A DNA stretch of 64,000 nt from Epiperipatus broadwayi (GCA_028023455.1 JAQFVV010012416.1:1102767-1166766); one strand, 5' to 3'; positions 22,020-34,311 are shown, numbered from the stretch's first letter. Program-made: numbers and translations. The notes: generated by a model from the sequence alone, not told the origin.

Positions 22020-24885
22020 ATTAATCATTTTGTGATAGTTTTTGTCAATGTTCAACCTTTGATTTTAATATAAAATCTTTATTCTACACTACAACTCAAT
22101 AAATTAAACTTTATTTCTTAAAAATTTAAGTTTACAAACAAAGCAAATGCAAAAACATCATGTTTGAAGTTGCAAATATTGAAAAAATGGGTATGTAATG
22201 AGAACGAACGGCTTTTTCATCATTATGCACTAGGAAAATCTTTATTGATTGAAATTTATTTTTTAAGCAAGAATGGATAAATCTGAAACCTTGATAAATC
22301 TATAAATTTCTGTTTTAAAATATTAAAATTGCATTTATAGTTTTTAGAATAACTCAAAAGATCCTATCACAATATCAAATTCTCTTTGCTTATGGTATGG
22401 TTAAATTTATTAAATTTTATTTTTAAAAATAAAACATATATAAATAAAATTAAAGTGAATATGTGTATTTGTTTGGTTTTAAATAATTGTTATACAATTA
22501 TTGTACAAAAATAAACAGAAATAAATTATTAATAAACTATGCAAAAACAAATCATGTTTTTTTGTTATCCCAAAAGTTTTCAAAGAATCACACATAGAGA
22601 TATGATTAAACATGTGGAGGCTGGACTAAATACACATTAATTTTATCAACTATTAACTTGTAGACTGTGTTCAGTAAATATTTTTGTGTGTGGCTTTAAA
22701 TTGCTCTTAAACTGCTAATTTTTATGTTATTTTGCCAATTCCACAGTTATTTTATCAAGAAAATCATACTGTAGGATGTTATCCCGTTTATAATTATTTT
22801 ATAAGTAATATATCAATAATATTTAAATTTAAAGTTATACAAATGAGATAAAACCTGTCTTCCAAGATGCTGATTGGTTGTTTATATTCTCTATAAAAAA
22901 GAGCACTTGTCAACAATTTTGACAATTCTAAGTTCTTTGTTTTAATTTTTAAAATGAAACTGTATATTTTAGAGTATTTTTTTACATATTTATTATTATT
23001 TTCATAAAATATGTGTGAGAATATAATTATTTTAGAAGAATAGTTCAGATTTTAGTAAAAATTATTTACTTTTACATGATAGTAAATTGAGAAAGAAATC
23101 AATAATGTAAGCTGCATTTTGTAATAGGTCAAGAAAAGTATGTTTCATGTTGTATTCTTATCAATTATAAATACAATTTTTTTTTAAACTTTCATTTACT
23201 TTAATAATCTGATAAATTATTAATTTGCTTTTTAGAAACTAAACTAAAATGAGTATAATTTTGAAAGTCATATATTTTTACTGCTGATTCTGTAATTGAC
23301 CAATCAAAAGTGTAGAACTTTAATTCACTTGGCCAATAGTAATATTAAATGGGCTACAAATGGATTAAAAATACTGACCTCTAGATTTTTTTTAAAAATA
23401 AATATTAACAGTTTTCTATTTTAAAAGAACAAATTAAAGCATGAAAACTACCAACACCATCTCTGAGATACATATCATGATAAATAATAGGCCTTATAAC
23501 CATTTGTTTGAGATTGTTTGACAGATTGTTTTCCACATTCTCATCGGAAATTTTTTTCTTCTTAACACTACTAATTCTGTCTTTCTCACTAAAAAACTAA
23601 AATAGAGTTTCTAAAAGCAAGAAAAACAAACTTACCTAATATGATGCACAGAAAAAAAGGCTCTAAAATATCTTTTTAACCCAATGTGTCATGTCAACTA
23701 ATAGCATTCATCATAACGTTTGATTTATTGACAGTTTTAATACTTTTTCATTTAAATTTTTTTTATGTAATTATTAAATAGCCTTTTTAATATTACTTCT
23801 TAGGATCATGGCTAAAATTATTATATATACAAAGCAAAATAACTAAGAAAATACAAACAGTATTTTCACTTCTAAAGATATAAATAAACTAGTAAAGAAA
23901 TTAAACTATTAGTTTAAATCTTACAAAAATTCCTAGCACTCTAAAATTTATTGCGGTAATTGTATTTTTTATGCAAATCTTAATTTACTGAAGAAAAAAA
24001 TGTATTGCATAATTTATTTGCTATAGAAGCTTCCATTGTGATAGATATCATATATCTAAGATAGCACGTCTGGATTTTAAACAAAACATGCATGGGATAA
24101 AACGGAAGGGAGACAGGATCAAATGATTAATAATCTGCTAGTCTTGAACCTTATTTAAATTTAATATTTATGTGTTAGGACTAAAAATGAGATAATACTT
24201 CTTAGTCTAATAAATGCTTAGAAATAATTGTTAATGTTTTTCTATGAAGATGATATCATCAAATAAATGTGGTCAATAAAAGATTAATTTATAAATTTAA
24301 TTGTATAATTTGCCATAAACAAATATGATGTATGACAATGAAGACATGTGAAAGATAAAACCTGGATCAACTGAAGATGGTTGGGTAAGATAGAAGTGCA
24401 TAATGGGGGAAAGGGTCATATCTCTTTATCCGTATGTGTTTTAAGAGTATGTATAAACAAGTTTTGTAATACATGCAGGAAAACACTGCATACATATATA
24501 TAACATTTTCCTATTAGTTTTCAAATGTTTTAATTATTCATATTTTATAATTTTGCTTTATGTTTTCCTTTTTTAATTATTGTTGTTATTTATCCTTAAC
24601 AATAAACTTTATTTGCTGAAGTAGTAAAATATTTTTCTGTACTTTATCTAAAAAAAAATGTAGCTCCAAATTAAGTATAGGGATCTATTTAATATATATA
24701 TTCTTCTCTCTACACTACTATTTTTTGTAAATATTGGAATCTTTTTGTTTGCACAAACTATACTATTTTCATTCTGAAATAAATCCAGACAGTGCTGAAT
24801 TGTATAGTCTATAATAACATAGACTATAGTTTTCTCTGTCATAATGTGTAGCACAATTGTAATTTAATCCTTAACTATTTTCCTA
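22020..24885. other. AT-rich DNA, ATTGG/CCAAT-containing worn repeat
   Basis: 22855-23350 has GATTGGTTG near its start, TTTTAGTAAAAATTATTTACTTTT in the middle and GACCAATCAAAAG ... GGCCAATAG near its end. This order is similar to the insert at about 54840-55525. Nothing coding is visible up to 24885. Confidence 0.35.
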
Positions 24886-24900
24886 ACCAAATTTTTCTAC

Positions 24901-24972
24901 TTTTTTTTCCTCATGTGTCATAGCATCAGCTGGAAAGTGAACTCACTGACCTCTCAACCACCAATGCTTGAT
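24901..24972 (-). repeat. tRNA-Gly-derived short SINE, internally deleted
   Basis: Minus strand: TCAAGCATTGGTGGTTGAGAGGTCA-like A-box region, then a deletion joining to the GATGCTATGACACATGA end and an A-rich tail (T-run at 24901-24908). It is flanked by ATTTTTCTAC at 24891-24900 and 24973-24982, a target duplication. The T-arm and anticodon arm are lost. Confidence 0.75.
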
Positions 24973-24982
24973 ATTTTTCTAC

Positions 24983-26930
24983 TTTTTTAAAAAGATCTAC
25001 TGTAGTTTCAGTCATATCTGCAACATTTTATTTTTACAATTAAACCCTTATGGTATATCATATTTTGATAATGTTTACATTATTTATTACAAATATAAGT
25101 TTACAAACAAAAGACATTCTAACAAATAATATTTGAACTTTACATAATTAGTAAAATAAAGTATTAAAGTAAATACATATTGATAACATATGGCTTTTTA
25201 CATACTGAATCATAACCTTCATCTATTTATAAAAATTAATGAACAAAATATTTTTTATTTAAATTCCATTTTTAAAATGAAAACAAATTTTACTTAAGAC
25301 ATCATATATCAGTGAAATTATGTTTAAAAATTTGAAATTACACTTATTATTATTAAAATTTCACAAAAAATTATGACCAATGTTTATGAAATCATTTCTT
25401 TTCAGCAAATAAATTATAATTTCTGCTTTATCATAACTGCAGTTTTAAATTTGTCATCTTAAAAACAAACATTTAAAAGTAAAATCTAATTATAATACAT
25501 ATTCTTTTGTTTAAAGTAAATATTTTATATTGTATAAGTAAACATAAACATTTAAATAAAGTACTGAAAATTTCAATTTTTTCTGAGCTAACGAAAATGA
25601 GTATTCTCCCAAAATCCTGATGAGAAAATGTCTACCAATCAGTAATGTTGTCAGTTTCTTTGTATTCTGATATGACCAATAAGAGCATTGTCAGCTTTTT
25701 TTAGAATATTAAAGATTTGCATAATATATGTATATGTGCAATACTGACATCTTCTGAATTTTTTTAAACTACTAATTTTAGTTCCAATTTTTACCACAAC
25801 ATTATAGATAACCAACCATGAAATAGTAAAAAAAAATGCCAAAAGCGATACCTCAGAACATACTAAAGACACACTACTGCACAGGATAAAATTAAGTGCT
25901 TAATTTTTTTGAAATTAAAATATTAGAAAATAAATATATGTGAATTTTAAAACTGTAAAAAAAAGTTAGTTGAAGGTGAAAATCGCAAATTTAATATTTA
26001 GATTTCTCAGACATGGGTCAATCGCTTAGATAAATTGCTCGATTAACCTGCAACAGCTAGAATGTCATTTTTTTAACATATGGATACACCAGTACATGTT
26101 ACCACATCTAAGAAAAGTATTATTTTATGATAGAATTAATACTCCAAATTTGTTTTTTTTTAATTATAAGCATTATTTATAATAAGTATTATAATATGTA
26201 TATAAAAAAGTAAAAAATATATATTTAATTATAGAACACAATAATGAAGGAATGAAATTACTTTCATATCACTTCTAACTAGTATGTGTTTTGTATGGGA
26301 TAATACTAAACCCCAAAAAAGCAGCACTAAACATATATTATGTGAGCAAAATTCAAACTAATTTAATTTTTTCAAAGTATAGATGCTGCTAGAAAAATAC
26401 TGAGATGGACAACCATTCATTAAGGCTTATAAATATTTTTAGTAGTTATCACATACCACTTTCAGCTCCTGAAGGTTAAAATTGAAAATCAAATATATGA
26501 AAAATTAATCTTACATTTTAACACTGATCTAGTTATATTTAATTCTCTAACCAAAGTTAATAATATGAATGGTTTTAAGACTATTTATTTTTACTACTTT
26601 TATTTGATCATTTCCACAAAACTTGAATGATGAATCTAAATGAATTTTGCAAATTTTTTTTAGATAGCTAAAAGTTTCCTGGCAAAGTTAAGATTTTTTT
26701 TCCAGGTAGTTAGATCATACATAACCTAAATTGCCATACAATTATTAGCTAGTAACTGGCTATCTAAGTATTCATATCTGGGTGTATAAAGTTCTTAACA
26801 AATTCAGCTCAAACTTTTTTGACATCTATCAAAATTTATTGTTATGTAGAATTCTGATTAATTAAAAAAATTACAATGAAATCTGCTATAATAAAAACTT
26901 CACATGATTCCCAGGCTATTAAAACAGGCA
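24983..26930. other. AT-rich DNA, nothing firmly recognised
   Basis: The segment 25610-25700 contains ACCAATCAGTAATGTTGTCA and GACCAATAAGAGC. In reverse complement it resembles the start of the 22855 repeat. Short open frames at 24648-24854 and 25651-25872 (minus) show no known domain. Confidence 0.35.
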
Positions 26931-26936
26931 AAACTC

Positions 26937-27275
26937 TTCATACAGTACTGCCACTCAGTGCGAGCCAGAGTAATCAATGAATGCAAAAAAGTTTGTGCAT
27001 AAAATCCCTATCTAGTGCCTGCTCATCCAATATCCCCAGGTTAGTTTATAGCTTGTGGCTTTCATCAGTGAAGAGCCTTAGATCTGAGAGCACAAAATCC
27101 CTATCTAGTGCCTATTCATCCAATATCCCCCAGAGAGTTTTTAGCATGTGGTTTTAATCAGTGAGGAGTCTTGCCTACTCATCCAATATCCCAGGCTAGT
27201 TTCTAGCTTGTGGCTTCTTGCATTCATTGATTACTCTGGCTTGCACTGAGTGGCACTACAGTATGGAGAAAACTT
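26937..27275 (-). repeat. Inverted-repeat element holding three tandem hammerhead-like units (family 1)
   Basis: The ends are inverted copies of about 50 bp. The left end includes CACTCAGTGCGAGCCAGAG and TAATCAATGAATGC; the right end includes GCATTCATTGATTACTCTGG and CACTGAGTGGCACTAC. Between them, a unit of roughly 95 bp (ATCCCTATCTAGTGCC ... CATCAGTGAAGAG ... GAGAGCAC) occurs twice, followed by a truncated third. On the minus strand the first unit has CTGATGA but TAAAC for GAAAC. The second has CTGATTA. The third keeps GAAAC but has lost CTGATGA. None looks active. Related copies: 32306-32493 and 45960-46174. Confidence 0.7.
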
Positions 27276-30220
27276 CTAAAAAAAGAAATTTTGCAATAAT
27301 ACATTTTTATATAAAATTAACTCTTTAGTGCATAGCTACATTTTCAACTTTGTCCATTTGTTTGAAGATGGTGCTAGTAGCTGTCCCACACTTATCTGAG
27401 CAAGCTTTAATGTTATTCTTCTAGTTCCCATATTTAAAATATGCCAAAAAATGAAAATAACATAGTATTGCTGCCTTAAGTAAAAATAATGAAGAGATCA
27501 GTGCTTCCTGAAGGAATTAGCTTCAATTCCGCTTGCTTAATGGATGTTGATCATTATTGTCATATATCACATGACTACTGTTTGAGAGATTTTTGAACTA
27601 GCAAAAAAATTCATTTTTTATCTAGTTTATTAAAATTAGTGATAATTTCACACAATATTATGATAACTATTAAAAATCAAAAGCATACATTCATACACTT
27701 TGATTTCATTCATATATGTTTTATTTTAAAAATCGTTAATAAATTTGACCATAATTCAAACAAAGGCAATCTTATTTGTAATGTTATGACTCCTTTTGAA
27801 TGCATTTACAAAGACAGTACTAGAAAGTTTTGCATTATTAAATGGAGTATAACAAGAAATTTAATAAATAATTGAATAGATTTTTGATAGTTTCATATAT
27901 TTAATTTTTATATTTATTCGTTGCAATTTTGCACACAGGGTTTTATTCAATGAAGAGATTGATGACTTTTTTGAGTTGCTACTTGATTGCACTTCTGAAC
28001 ATTATCCAGTGAGAAAAATGTTCTTTATTTGTATATTCAATTCGTGGATATTTTAAACATATTTTCAATCATCAACTATGATTTTTTAAAATGTATTTTG
28101 TACTATCAAATCAAACTTAGTTTATTGAATTCTAATATAGAATAAAAATTGAACATTAAATCAAATATTGAATTTAAAAAAATATATCAACAGAATTAAC
28201 AAAAGAAAATGTCACTTTCCTAAGCTAGAGTAGTAAATATCTTTGCCACATTTTATAAGGTTTAATTATCAATTTACATTATTTACTTAATTATTTGTGC
28301 CTTTAACAGTGAAAATGCTGCACATACTTTTATAAATTATTCTGTTATATATCTATAACAATTTTAGTCATGTGTTGAAAACAGGGTTAGAAAGTTGAAT
28401 AATATTTAACATAAAAAAAATTCTTAAAAAGAAAGCGATAAATCTATGAGAAATCTAAATGCTGAATATGAAAAAGTAAAATGAATGGATGTGAATGTTC
28501 AAAAATTACCATTGGCTGGCATAGCATGTATGTGTACAAAATATTTCAGAGCTTTCTTTTTATAACATATGGTTGAAGGTTACACCATTTTAATTTGTTT
28601 ACATTAAAGATGTATAGGATTTTTAATTCTTCTAAAAATTGGATATTTTTTACTAGAAAAAGTTGTTTATGTTTTGTTTTTTTGAAATTTACATGTAAAG
28701 TTAGAATGAGGAAGCTTTAAATTAAATTAACCAATCAACAATCAAATAAAAAATATTTCCAGCACTATGATTGGAAATCACACCACTTCATGTTGTTTAC
28801 ATTAAGAAAGATTGTTTATGCTTTTTGTTTTCATAGGATTTTTTTGTGTTTTTATTATGAAAAGTTCAATTATTATTTCACAATGAAAATATTAAGCATT
28901 TCATATTTATATCTAGATTATAAAAGCTAATATTTGTACACTTATATTTTGATTTTGTAGTTGTGTTGAATGGGCTTCTGAAACCAATCACATTTATTGT
29001 AGTAAAATTTGTTGTATTTGAAATTTTAAACCCTGACTTAGAGTGGAGTAACAATATCCATTATATTTTGTTCCAAACCCATATCATATACATAAAACAT
29101 TGTGTATAATAAATAATATTTTCTTGATAAGCTTTGATTATTAAAGAATTTGTTTATTGAACTGCAAGTTTATAACAGTATGCTTCAACATGGACATATA
29201 TATAACACAGATCCTTTTTATGTGTTCAGTATGCATATATAAATTACATTATAGTAATTAAAAATAGTAATGTTGTTATTATTAAGTTGAGGGAGGACAT
29301 TTTCATATATATATATACTGTGTGTATATTCAATTATTTATGTTATCTCATAAAATAAAAATAATAAAAAATTTACTATATTGTATCTTTATCTTTTAAA
29401 AAGCAGTACCAAATTGTCAAAATTTTACTGAAATCAAACATGCTTTGGATAATATTATTTTTATTCAATACCCCTCCCCCTCATGGAAATGTCACAGCAG
29501 TTTCATTTATGGTAAATTTAAGCCTTTCTTGTTGTTAGTAGAATCCTTTCTTGTTTAGATGTTTTTAAATTTGTGTTGACTTAGGAATCTACACAGACAC
29601 CATTATCTACTTCAGAATCTCATATTAAACCTGTCAAATATGATGCTTTCTAATACAATACAAGATCGTTTTACAGATCTTTTATTTTCTGCAGCTGCTA
29701 AACTGATAACTTTCATTTTATCATTTAAGATATTTTACAAATTTTCTTGAATTTTGTAAAACTGCTATGTGCAGGTATACAGATTGTGCAGGTCACAAAA
29801 CACTTCATAAATGGGATAATCAAATCACCATGACAATTCATAAAATTTATACATAAATAAAAATGTTCACATTTCTGAATCACTCCATTGTTAGAAACGC
29901 ATTATGATTGTAAATATTTTAAATTTAAACATAAGAGAATTGCTTCAATTGCTCAAAATAAATTAGATATATATTCTCCAATTATGCTAAACTGAACTGA
30001 TGATGATTGTTATTACATCACAATAATTAATCAAATTTATATGTAAATGAAAGATTTTTGAACAACTTAATTTATATTTAAAAATGACCCATTACTATTG
30101 ATAATTTATTTTAAATTAACTTATTTTAAAAATATTGTCTCATAATAATTACAATAATTCTGCAGAAGATGTTTAGTAGATAATTACTTTTATCAATTAT
30201 ATTTCAAAAGTAACAGTATA
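27276..30220. other. AT-rich DNA, no gene recognised
   Basis: 28500-28660 and 28755-28870 resemble each other (ATTGG near the start, then TTGTTTACATTAA, then CATAGGATTTTT-like sequence), perhaps an old local duplication. A short TA run lies at 29306-29318. Nothing coding stands out. Confidence 0.35.
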
Positions 30221-30224
30221 GATT

Positions 30225-30335
30225 GTTTTTTTTAAAAATGTCATAGCATTGGCCGGGATGCGAACCTGCAACCCGGGCAACTGCCTGCAAGTGCAAGGCA
30301 GTCGTGCTGACCTCTCGACCACCAATGCAAGATGA
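30225..30335 (-). repeat. tRNA-Gly-derived short SINE with target duplication
   Basis: Minus strand: GCATTGGTGGTCGAGAGG (A-box region), CTGCCTTGCA anticodon-arm region, GGTTCGCATCCCGGCCAATGC (T-arm and acceptor), then TATGACATTT and an A-run. AACAGTATAGATT flanks both sides (30212-30224 and 30336-30348). The body consists only of the tRNA-like part. Confidence 0.85.
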
Positions 30336-30348
30336 AACAGTATAGATT

Positions 30349-31060
30349 TGTTAGTATAGCATAGTGGCTAAATAATCCAGGCCTAAAATATAGAATACCA
30401 GTGGTCATTTGATAATGCCTTCAATTTTTTTTTTATCTTTAAAACTGATATCTTTTTTTTCATTTCAATACACATATTATTATTTCTTACATGTATTTAC
30501 TAAGGTGCTTTTCCTGGAATTTGTACTCATAGGATTTATTATCTATGTGAAAATTCATAATTCATCTGTAATATTACCCAAATATATCCAAAATTTGGGA
30601 GCCTGTCATCTACTTTAGCTATATGACAGCTCATATTCAAGGAAGATAGAATTAGTATTAAAAAAAAAACATAATTTTTAAAAAAGGTATGTGTCAAAAT
30701 ATTTAATTTATAACAAATTAGATTAGATTAATATTTTAATGCCACTCTGTTGAATGTAATAACCATGTAACATCATTTGAAAATTCTTCTAAATGTCACT
30801 AGAAAAGACCTAAAACAAAACCCAAAGTTTGGTTTCATTTTTTAGTTACCCAACGTAATCTAACATTAAAATAGAATGCAAATGTATGTTAAAAACTTTT
30901 AAAAAATTATTGAATAAACTATGTAATTATAAAAATTTAAGATATTAGATTATATAAAATAAAGTATATTTATTAATAGTGGAGTCATATGCTTATAAAA
31001 AATTAAATAATAGTGTAAATATTTTATTATTGAAAGAATAGAACTTTTTTAATAAAAAAT
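30349..31060. other. AT-rich DNA, nothing recognised
   Basis: The open frame at 30409-30618 (69 codons, hydrophobic) has no homology I recognise and is probably chance. Confidence 0.4.
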
Positions 31061-31061
31061 T

Positions 31062-31145
31062 TGAAATACAGGCATTCTTATACCTGGAACTTAATTGTAA
31101 ATGTAGGGGATTTGAACTCAGGATTTCAAGCAACCTTCAACTATC
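31062..31145 (-). repeat. Inverted end fragment of the hammerhead-bearing repeat
   Basis: The reverse complement of this 84 bp matches 31184-31267 almost exactly. It contains the tail (GAGTTCAAATCCCC) joined to the next unit's head (TTCCAGGTATAAGAATGCC). It forms a head-to-head hairpin with the plus-strand copy that follows, with a spacer of about 40 bp. Confidence 0.8.
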
Positions 31146-31710
31146 CACACTATCTCATACTACTGATACACATGACCACATATGATAGTTGAAGGTTTCT
31201 TGAAAGTCTGAGTTCAAATCCCCTACATTTACAATTAAGTTCCAGGTATAAGAATGCCTGTATTTCAAATCTTACACATTAAGCCTGCATTCTGCCCATC
31301 CCTCTTCTATGTATTTAAATTTATACTGTCCTATACATGTGGGGTCAGAGTAACTTTAGGTCAACATGGGCATAATAACAATATTGGCACCAGCATGGGA
31401 TTTGGGCATTCTATCATCAGACTGTCAATGGTAAGGATGGCTGAAGAGTTGGGGGTTGGAGTAGATTGAAGCCTGTCCATTAAAGTATAAAGATTTTCTA
31501 TCTTAATATAAAACTGAGGACTGATTATGTATATGTGTGGGAGATGATAATCTGGACCAACTGATGAGTTCTGGTTCAGCACATAATATGTATACTGGTG
31601 ATTATTTATCTTTTCTACATGTGTATGCTCATGGGTATCAGTAGTATGAGATACTGTGGAATGTTGTAAGGTTGCTTTAAAGTCTGAGTTCAAATCCCCT
31701 ATATTTTAAT
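31146..31710 (+). repeat. Hammerhead-bearing 460-bp repeat, copy B (more than one unit)
   Basis: 31150-31238 is the tail of one unit (ATACACATGACCACATATGA, then GAGTTCAAATCCCC). It runs straight into the head of a full unit at 31239 (TTCCAGGTATAAGAATGCC), which ends at about 31707 with the same GAGTTCAAATCCCC tail. The landmark GCATGGGATTTGGGC lies near 31393. A tail-to-head junction within one locus means the template was tandem or circular. A hammerhead motif lies at 31547-31605. Confidence 0.75.
31547..31605 (+). ncRNA. Hammerhead ribozyme motif (family 2, copy B), partly decayed
   Basis: Stem I is ATAATC (31547-31552) with GATTAT (31600-31605), and ACCAA with CTGGT (one mismatch). The core CTGATGA is intact at 31561-31567. 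Stem II GTTCTG/CAGCAC has one mismatch. GAAA has changed to ATAA, which should abolish cleavage. Stem III and an A at the cleavage position follow. Confidence 0.6.
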
Positions 31711-32300
31711 AGAAAATATAAATAAGTTTATGCACAAGAGATTCTGAATGGGTTTTCAAACAAACAAGAACTATTTTTAATGAATTAATTGATATGCCAA
31801 TTAATGTTGTTCTAAATATTGGTAAAGAAGTCTTTCCATGACTATTGTGACTCCAGAAAAGATAATGTAGATGGGCCATTATGTAAGGAATAAAGAAAAC
31901 AGATTCTTTTTTTTTCTCAATATGCAGGACAATGCTGCAAATTGTCCAGAGAATTTTACCTTGGCTGTAGTTAATATTTTTAGTAAGCAGGTACATAAAC
32001 TAGAAGTAGAATTACTTATATAATACTAGAGCTAGCCTGAAGAAAAAGGAGAGGGTTGAATGCAATGTGATGTGTGTGGTGATTGAGGAGGATTCTTTTA
32101 AATATGCTGAAAAGTCTTAGATATTAAAAACAAAATTTTATTTGTAAATATTTTTTTTATCTTTATGAGCAATTTCCAAAATTGTCCAAAAAATAATATA
32201 AAAACTTTTGAAAGAAAAAAGTATAAAAAAATAAAAAAATTCATATTCAGTAAATTTCCATTTACTTTACTAAATATATATTTTTGTTTTAAGTTATTTA
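31711..32300. other. AT-rich DNA, nothing recognised
   Basis: A 96-codon minus-strand frame at 31706-31996 has no known domain. Confidence 0.4.
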
Positions 32301-32305
32301 ATTAT

Positions 32306-32493
32306 TAAAACAGGCAAAACTCACTATATATATTGCCACACACAGCAAGATAGAGTAATCAATGGATGCCAGAAGGCTTGTGCATAAAATCCCCATCTAG
32401 TGACTACTCATCCAATATCTCCAGACTAGTTTCTGGCTTGTGGCTTTCATCAGTGAAGAGACTTGGATCTAAGAGCACTGCACCTGTGATGTT
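32306..32493 (-). repeat. Family 1 hammerhead repeat, single unit
   Basis: It shares GTAATCAATGGATGCC, GCTTGTGCATAAAATCCC and TCATCAGTGAAGAG with the elements at 26937 and 45960, but has only one unit and only the left flank. A well-preserved hammerhead core lies within it. Confidence 0.7.
32410..32468 (-). ncRNA. Hammerhead ribozyme motif (family 1), core intact
   Basis: Minus strand: distal stem I ATCCAA pairs with TTGGAT (32463-32468 with 32410-32415). Proximal stem I TCTTCA pairs with TGGAGA (one G-U). CTGATGA is at 32447-32453 and GAAAC at 32429-32433. Stem III is AC/GT with a TA loop, and GTC is at 32424-32426. Stem II is weak (GC/GC around CACAA). All single-stranded core bases of the hammerhead are present. 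Confidence 0.7.
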
Positions 32494-32999
32494 TATTTAA
32501 TTATTGTTGCAAAAATTATTTTTTAAATATTAATTTGCTTTATTTTAGTATGGTGTTTTACTCTCAGAGTTTATTTTATAGAAATAAATAAATAAAAGGT
32601 ATAAGATAGTTAGTTAATTGATTAAGACCATATTTTCAAGTTTTTCATGCAAAAATATAAGAAAAAATGTCTTTTAGTTTGCAAATTTTATTTCATGAAA
32701 TTGAGAGGGGGGGTACTAAAATTTACCTTGTACAAAAACGCTCTTACCACACTACGATGCTGATGTGAAATATTCTATCACATTAATATTTGGAAAAAGT
32801 ATATAAAAAAGTGAGAGTAAATGGGTTCTCAATGTAATTCATAAAAACATTTTTACCATGTTTTTGCTTAGTTTAATGCCATGCTATGAGAATAAAGGAT
32901 ATTAATCATGCTTAACACTTAGAATACTGTGCAAATTATCCTCTATTTCGTTTGGAAAAAATCTATCTTAATATATGTAAGCACATTCATATATGTAAT
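32494..32999. other. AT-rich DNA, nothing recognised
   Basis: No coding or repeat signal that I can support. Confidence 0.4.
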
Positions 33000-33690
33000 T
33001 GTTTACTTCAAAAACCAATTTTATTTCTTTTGTGCGATGCGCGGAATGTATGAATAACGCTCAAAGAAGAGTGAAGGAATAATTAATTACACGTAACGCC
33101 AAATTTATCTTTTTTTTTCTTCTATACTTAACATTATTTTTAGCGTTAAGTGAAAAAATATTGATTGTTAGATTCATTTTATCTTTTATTATAATCTGTT
33201 ATCAACCGAGAGGTCTTGACACAGTTTTGTTGACAATAAGAAGCAAAAATGTTCCAATTGGAAGAGTTTTTTTGTAAAGTATTAGCTTCTTTTAAGTTGT
33301 GATTGTTAACAGCCTCCAGTTGTCTAATACAAAAGCAGGTTAGAACTCGACAATGAAGCTAGAAGTTAGTGACTGATAAAAAGCGAGAAGCTTTTATTTT
33401 TCACAAAGACCTCATAAAGCATAAGAATGAAAAAATTAAAGTTTGAATAGAAAGGAAAATGCCGGTGGATATCACGTTTCAGAGGCCAAAAGAAATTTTC
33501 GAATAAATTACTTGTTCTCCGTTTACTAATAACATCAGAAATAATTTCTTAAAATCCACGTGCATAACCTCTCGGTTCTTAATAAACGTGGACCGTATTA
33601 CAATGAATTCGGAAGCTAGCATAGAATCTCCTGGTCGGGCCGAATATACAGGCCGACGCATTTTTTCTCTTTGATGATATTAAACCGAAG
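33000..33690. other. Complex, CpG-containing stretch, possibly unique sequence
   Basis: Unlike most of the window this has several CpGs (GCGATGCGCGGAATG near 33035; CCTGGTCGGGCCG near 33630; GGCCGACGCA near 33651) and few repeats. A 60-codon minus-strand frame at 33479-33661 (starts MRRPVYSARPGDS) has no domain I recognise. A GTAATT that could serve as a splice donor lies within it near 33505. It could be an isolated exon, a regulatory element or an old repeat. Confidence 0.3.
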
Positions 33691-34311
33691 GAAATACCAC
33701 AAATGAAAGAATTTAAATAGTTAAGCTTTTTGTTATTAATATATTCTCTACTATAATGGTTTTGAGTGGGAAAATTTTTTTTTTTTTGCTAAAACATAAT
33801 TATTATTTTCTTCAGTTTCTTTCAAAGCGAACAGTGTAATTTTAATTAAAGATTTAATTAATATATCTATATAATTATTTGATTAATTATTGCGTAGTAG
33901 AAACACTTTCAGATCTAAATATATATATATGCACAAGTATGTGCGCACACGTACAAATATAAGTGATATATATTAATAAGCCCGTAGTAAAATATCAAAT
34001 TGTGGAATTAACATTATTGTGCTCATATATATAATCATATATTGTCTTTAATAAAGTAAAATAGTCTGTAACTAATCCACAGCAACGTAAAGATTCTTCC
34101 AACAGTTTTTTTTTTTTAAAAAAAAATAAGGAAAAAAGATATTAACTCATTAAGTTTGCTAATAGCTAGGTAGTCAATGTTAAATAGTTTTTTATACTTG
34201 TACTGCATTCTAATTGAAAATACCCTCATTTACCAATGAATATTTTAATGATTAACTAGTTATAGATTATCTATTTGCAAAAAAAAAACAGACCTAAACC
34301 TTATTAAATCT

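Noticed and set aside
28480-29000. Further full copy of the ATTGG/CCAAT insert
   Set aside because: It shares only short motifs and AT-rich runs with 54840-55525; the alignment by eye is not convincing.
30001-30030. CTGATGATGATTG as a hammerhead core
   Set aside because: No GAAA follows at a suitable distance and no stems form.
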